A DNA stretch of 64,000 bases from Klebsormidium nitens (Eukaryota; Streptophyta; Klebsormidiophyceae; Klebsormidiales; Klebsormidiaceae), in contig DF236950.1 of the NCBI GenBank assembly GCA_000708835.1, forward strand, positions 127,451 to 191,450. Reading direction: 5' to 3'. A program made the translations under genes and the position numbers. The notes under the pieces are model-generated. The model was not told the DNA's origin, made no database searches, and saw nothing but the letters and a program-made list of their open reading frames with translations. This document shows positions 45,856 through 64,000 of this stretch, piece by piece (position 1 is the stretch's first letter; each line of letters starts with the position of its first letter).

Positions 45856-48800
45856 TTAACCGTCGACTTTTACCTGCGCGACAGGCTGGTTGCACATGCA
45901 ATCCGGCAGAGGGTTCGCAAACAGCTCCTCCGACCAACTCCTATCTTGCCTCCTCATGGGGCCACCGTCACCTGCTTCGAGGTACGTCCACTCTCTGATC
46001 TGTTTCTGGTAGTCAGCCCACGTCTTGTTGTCAAATCGATTGAAGCCCCATGCGGGCGCCTTGATCGTCTTCTTGTGGCCGTTCCATTTCCGGACCCCCT
46101 GCACGCTCTCGCCCATCATGCCCTCGAACGTCAGCGCCGTGACGTCAGCCTGCGTCAGCACGTGCATGTCGACCGCGGCGCGCACGTTGCTCCTCCCGTC
46201 CATGAACTTCCTCTCGCCCGCCGTCGCCAGCATGTCCTTCGTGTACACAAACGGGAACCGCTGGTAGAACGGCGCCATCGCCTTCTTCTCGTCGTACATC
46301 TTCCCCGCCGCGAGATAGATCCGCGTGTTGCGCGAGAAGCCCAAACCCTTGAGCCACATGCCCACTTCCAGGGGCGTCGGCGGGCATTTCCCGATGTCCC
46401 GCAGCTCCTTATCGGGTTTGGTGATAGCCGGCCATGATCTGTCTTTGCGCATTTCCGCCCAGCGATCCTGCTCTTCTTGTCCCCCCCAGTACATGCACCC
46501 CGAGTGCGCGAGCATGTCCTCTTCAAAGCGGAGGTGGAGCGCGAGGAAGGGCCCCCCGGCGCGCTGCCTCATGCGCTCGACTATATCGTTGCCCAGCTTT
46601 AGTATCGGATCGGTGAATCTGCGACTCAAACACTTTGTCAGCAAAGAAACTCCAAGTGGACTTCGCTGAACCAGACGAGACAGGGATGGCGCAAGTCCTT
46701 CCAGAAAGAATCGAAGATTCCGTGCGAGTTTCAGAAGCTGTTCATCCCCAGCACATGAGTTGAATTGGCGATTTACGCAAGGTAGAAGTAGATATCATAT
46801 TTTATCACACCCTTGTAGAAATCCAGCACAGACATCTTCTAGAAGTCTGCCAGCGGGGCCTCAGCTTGCCCGCGCAGAAAACATTTTCTAGACCGATCAA
46901 ATCTGACAAGCTGTGACACAAACCCCAGGTGGATGGCAACCGGTCCCAAGTACCATACATGCAAGGTTTGCTTTCGAAACGAGAATAACTGGGAAACGAC
47001 ACGACAAGCTAGAGCAGCCAAGTTTCGGGTGCAAGGAACTCACTTGAGAGCCTGGAATTTGGCGCGGCATGCCAGTCTGGACTCCTCAGGCGAAAGGGAA
47101 TCATCGTCAAGGGCGCCAAACATGCCCACAAACTGCACCACTCCGGCTTTCTGCGGAGAACGACCAATGGAACGCTGTTGTTTTCGGGAAATAGTGGCAT
47201 GACAGCATCAACCGTTCATGCAACTTTTCGTTGGATTGAAGATGTCGTCTCCCCGGCTCTATGCCGAAGCTTCCAGAATTGATGTGCTCTCAACAATTCT
47301 GCTCTGACACACAAGCGTAGTGTTCAAGCGAGAAAAATTCTGCACTTGCGGCGGCATCCGCGACTTCTGCACCAGTCGGGACTTACCTTGGCGACTGGAA
47401 GAACCTTTTGCCGGTAGTCGTCCGGCGTGCCCTTGTAGATTGCCGAGAAGTCTTGCCACTTGGTTTCAGGGAGGGGGGGCGGTGCCTGCAGTTCAACGGG
47501 CAGGGCAGTGCTGGCTGTCATGTTGATGTCATCCTTGAGGGTGGCCACAAAGTGGGATATGTTGAAGATGTCGTTGAACGTCCTGCGTAGAAAAGGCGCA
47601 CATTGGTGAGATTTCAAACCAAACCTGGAGGGGGGGCGCCGAGTATCTTCAATTTCAGCAATCGCCCAGAAACTGTCGTGACAAGGGGCCATGTTCAGGC
47701 CAAAGCAGGACGGAGAGACTGCCGAAGGAGAGGATTTTCCGGAGATGGCAAAGCGCACGTCCTTGTACAGAGGCTGGAGTACAAGGTTTCCCCCCTCTGT
47801 GTCTCCCGTGGTGCAGCAGAATTGGGTGGTAAGCTGGTGAGTATCAATTGGTCTGGTCGTCCAGTCTCAACACGCAAAGGATCTCTTGTACATGGTGCAC
47901 AGAGACCTCTTTTCAAGCAGATAGGTCCAACAACTCCAGCAACAACTGGAGCGCAAAACCATATGATTGGCATTGGATGCAGAACTAGCGTTCCTGCTAC
48001 TCATCAAACACACTTGGTAAGACGTAGCCAGCGGTGAAAATTATGCATGCGCAGACTGCACAGGTACTTGAGCAGCATACCAGCTTGGCGGACACCTCTT
48101 CGTCAGGCTTACTACAAAGAAGGATGCTACGATTTGTGAACGGCCACCCAAAGCTGCTCAGAGGGCGAGATACCTCACGTTTTGTCTTGCCAATACGGGT
48201 CAACGGTTAGTGACGGCAGGATGAGGGTCATGTTCAGGATCTTTGCCAGGACAACCCCGTGACACAGCTGCATATCAGAGCAAGGCGTCAGCATTTCTTG
48301 CGGCGCTCACTGGGGCCTAACCGATAAAAGTGCAAAAGAGAAGGTGATTGCAGAACTAAGCCTAAGAGGATTCGCATCCTTTGCAAACAAGAGCTTCCAA
48401 AGGGGGGGCGTGGAAGCCACTTACATTGGCAGCCCTGGCAATGGCAAGAAAAAGGGGATGCGCTCCAAGTGGACCTAGCTTCAAAGTAGATTGAAATGGC
48501 GGATAGCATACTTGTCAACAATCTACAGCAATTTGAAAGTGCACATTTTGACAACTTCAGCGGCTGAGCAGACCTTGAACTTGTAATCGAGTGATGTGTG
48601 ACGGGTCAGAAGGGGAGGGACAATTTGAGACGAAGGAAGGTGACATCTGCAGGGATTGTTTTCTGAGAACTCTTCATTGACCATTTCATAGATCGTCTGA
48701 TCCGACTGCGGATAGACTGCCTATGGATGACTCAACATGTTGGCAATCTGCAGCTGCCAAGGAACACGGAATGAATGCGACGCATTTTTAGATGCAGGAA

Positions 48801-49762
48801 TCATTGGTTATTGACAACGAGGAGCGAAATTTTACCTCCCATGCTTGCTGTCCTAGGCCTCCGTCCAGGTAGAAATATGCAATGCCATTGTTTTGAAAGA
48901 GCGGGGACGGCCCTGCAACGCCAACCTTTTGTTCACATCCTCTGCCAAATTGCACTTAACGTGGCCCTAGCAAACAACAGGCCTCAATTTGCTAAGCAGA
49001 TTGAGGCGTCAGAATAGGTACATCTGGTTTCCAAATGGACGCCCTCTTCATCCAGACCACTTAGGACTGCCAAGGTCCCACCTTGCAAAAATCAAAAAAA
49101 CGATGAAAAGCGCAGCATTGCCCAGGGCACATAAGCCGACAAACAAACAAACAATCAATTCTGAGCACAAGGAAGAACGCAACGGCAATGATCAGTGGCG
49201 CGGCATTGTCAAGGACCCTTGACCAGACTAATAACAATTTCTTGTGACAATAGAATATCATAAACAAGATTGATGATGAACAATCTCTGTAAACTGCCTT
49301 CTCATTCCCAGTTGTGAATGTTTCAAGACATAAAAAAAGCCGCCCAAGCATTCCGATTGTTTTGGCAAGTTCGCTCGGAAGCACACCGTTCGCGTCACAT
49401 CAAAGTGCAAAACAAAGCCAGCAAATTCAGAGTAGATCCAAAGGCATCTTGTGTTGAAGGCGACGCCCCTCACTTGAATCCCCTTCTTTCCTTTTCACGC
49501 ATGGTTTCCAGCTTGGCCCTCCCTCAGGAGGCAGCCACAGCTCAGGTGCAGTGGTGCTGGCATGAACCGTTGTGCGCAACTGCAACGTGAACGGTATATC
49601 CGCCTGCCACCCAAAAATAAGCAGCAGCGAGATCCCAACCACAGCGGCTGTCACCATTCTAGTTCTGTCCGTCATTGCTGGTCCTTGAGGGACGGTGACA
49701 TTGATGAGTTTCATGGTGGGAGTAGGGGAGAGCAGTCCGGAGGGCGGCCGGGAGGAGGCCAT
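45856..49762 (-). CDS. plant-type O-fucosyltransferase family protein
   Basis: Type II Golgi glycosyltransferase of the GDP-fucose protein O-fucosyltransferase family (Pfam PF10250; plant members make pectins, arabinogalactans or modify proteins). Exons 49474-49762, 48836-48912, 48179-48267, 47387-47582, 47044-47150 and 45856-46618 join in phase to 506 residues. A signal anchor MVTAAVVGISLLLIFGW (36-52) follows a short cytoplasmic tail. The nucleotide-binding loop is YFYLDGGLGQQAWE (about 109-122), followed by LCHGVVLAKILNMTLILPSL and the TFNDIFNISHFV motif. RLACRAKFQAL precedes the catalytic-region FLALHLRFEEDMLAHSGC with R283. LAAGKMYDEKKAMAPF and MHVLTQADV are typical of the C-terminal half. 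The family's usual GGLNQQR is here GGLGQQ-A. Acceptor sugar or protein cannot be told. Confidence 0.93.
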
Positions 49763-51030
49763 CCCTCTGCAAAGGTCACCTTTGGTGTGTCATATGCTTA
49801 GCGATCGTGCGCTTCTTCTTCTTGCAAACTCGAGATTGGTGCTTGCTCCAGATCTCAAACCACCGGATGCAATATCGCCAAAGAAGGAGTATAACTACGC
49901 AAGAACCTCAAAGGAGATCAAAACCTGCGTTTCTCTAGGGGCTAGCTGGAGCTTTTGATGAAGCTATGCCCTTCAACTACACAACCTACTAGTCTAGAGC
50001 TCAAATAACGATAATGCGGCGCACTTGCAACAAATCGCGACCCAGCCTGCCAACTCTCGAGTCTCGTTGCCCGCCTGGAACGATATTGCAATTTGCAGGC
50101 GGGCCCCAGCTCTGTAGCCTCTCTCTGACCACCTCTCTGACTCCCGAGTCTGCGGGGCCGCATCTCGCCCTAGCTAGCTCTTCAAGTTTGCTGTGCACAG
50201 TCCAGTGTGCACACTGCACAGTACCGTACTGACTCCTGAGTACTGAGTGCACTGGTGACATCAGAGTCGCCTGCCAAATTCAGTGGGCTCGGCTCAGCAT
50301 GACGACATTCCCCCGATGAATGGCAAATGTCCAGAATGTCCCCGGGGTACCTCTTCTGACACTATTACATGCTGCTCATATTGCAAGGAGAAAGCGTACA
50401 CTCATTGGTGTAGAGCACCGTGTGACGGCATTGGGTTCCTCATCGGCCGGGGCAAGCTTTGGGCTTTGGGCCCACGAATCCCGATTGGGATTCTGCTTCT
50501 GTGCTTCCGTAAAAGTTGCAGCCAATGAAGAAGCAACATTTGATGCACGTGTCAAGGCTTTGCCATTTTCGCCCGTACAACGTGCTTCCATCGTACACGT
50601 GGTCAAGATCTGCGGGTTCCAACTTCCGAGCAGTTCCGGCTGTGCAGATTTTGTTCCGGTTGCCGGATCCCGGATCTCAAACCTCCAACCCCCATATAGC
50701 GCTAGGGTGACCGGATCGCGGCCACGGCCGCGTTTCGCTAAAAGCGCGCTGCGCGCGTAAATGTCGAAGCTTCGAGCATGGCATGCATGATGCATTGATG
50801 CAGCCTGCACTGCAAGCCACGCCGTCGCCATTGGCATTGCCTTGCGATGGCTGCCGCAGACTTTGAAAACACAAGGAATGCGCCACGAGGAGATCTTTCG
50901 TCTCACGAGGAATTGGTCAGAGGCGACAAATTCTTCTCCATTGGTGCATTCTGGTCTGAAGTTTAGGAGGGAGGGACGATATGAGCTACTAACGGGCACC
51001 TGACAGAAAACCAGCTCAAAGCAGAGCGGC
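49763..51030. promoter_or_regulatory. divergent promoter interval O-fucosyltransferase / ABCC
   Basis: About 1.27 kb between two opposite start codons. It contains a GC-rich hairpin-forming stretch (CGCGGC at 50717-50722 pairing with GCCGCG at 50727-50732, followed by alternating GC) and a cluster of short GTGCAC/ACTGAC words near 50200-50260. The long open frame antisense to the start of the ABCC gene extends into it but is not a gene. No TATA box is assigned. Confidence 0.55.

Positions 51031-64000
<12,970 letters not shown>

Noticed and set aside
50717-50750. GC-rich hairpin as a possible terminator or RNA gene
   Set aside because: The stem is only six pairs, in a eukaryotic promoter interval, with no adjacent features of a structured RNA.

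Overview
This 64 kb window is nuclear DNA of a photosynthetic eukaryote of the green plant lineage, most likely a streptophyte (charophyte) alga such as Klebsormidium. Evidence: every gene is split by many short GT-AG introns (a few GC-AG); the exons encode plant-type proteins (two-EF-hand TPC1 channel, topoisomerase VI A subunit, golgin candidate 5, nuclear Ycf20, plant O-fucosyltransferase, ABCC1/2-type transporter); and a gene promoter carries plant telo-box motifs. The species assignment is an inference. There is one assembly gap of 887 Ns (631-1517). I see no rRNA, tRNA, CRISPR array or prokaryotic feature.

Ten genes could be assembled exon by exon. In each, intron phases were checked so that the summed coding length is a multiple of three (except the gene cut by the window edge). 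From left to right: (1) TPC1 two-pore cation channel, minus, 1753-10647, 15 exons; (2) Ycf20-like plastid membrane protein, plus, 11260-12901; (3) RAB3GAP2-type regulatory subunit, minus, 13820-16681; (4) AIG1/IAN GTPase with coiled coil and CaaX end, plus, 17203-19481; (5) TOP6A, minus, 21040-26256, 13 exons; (6) peroxisomal enoyl-CoA isomerase/hydratase ending in SRL, plus, 26728-30206; (7) SCFD2 Sec1-like protein, minus, 31265-36456; (8) TMF/golgin candidate 5, plus, about 37543-44399, 5' end uncertain; (9) plant O-fucosyltransferase, minus, 45856-49762; (10) ABCC-type multidrug-resistance transporter, plus, 51031 to beyond the right edge.

The layout is a strict minus/plus alternation of all ten genes, giving five divergent promoter intervals of about 0.5-1.3 kb and four convergent 3' intervals of about 0.9-1.6 kb. 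The convergent intervals are AT-rich and hold the repeats: a 327 bp MITE-like element with perfect 27 bp terminal inverted repeats, a 24 bp perfect palindrome made of two G-boxes, and several short direct and inverted repeats. The divergent TOP6A/isomerase promoter has two telo-box clusters.

The genes do not form one pathway, but three neighbours (RAB3GAP2, SCFD2, TMF/golgin-5) all belong to ER-Golgi membrane traffic, and TPC1 and the ABCC transporter are both expected on the vacuolar membrane. No wholly unknown system was seen. The most interesting points are a plant TPC1 with a rewritten second selectivity filter and a missing gating arginine, acidic tryptophan motifs inserted twice into SCFD2, a prenylation motif on the AIG1 GTPase, and a PTS1 placed on a separate last exon.
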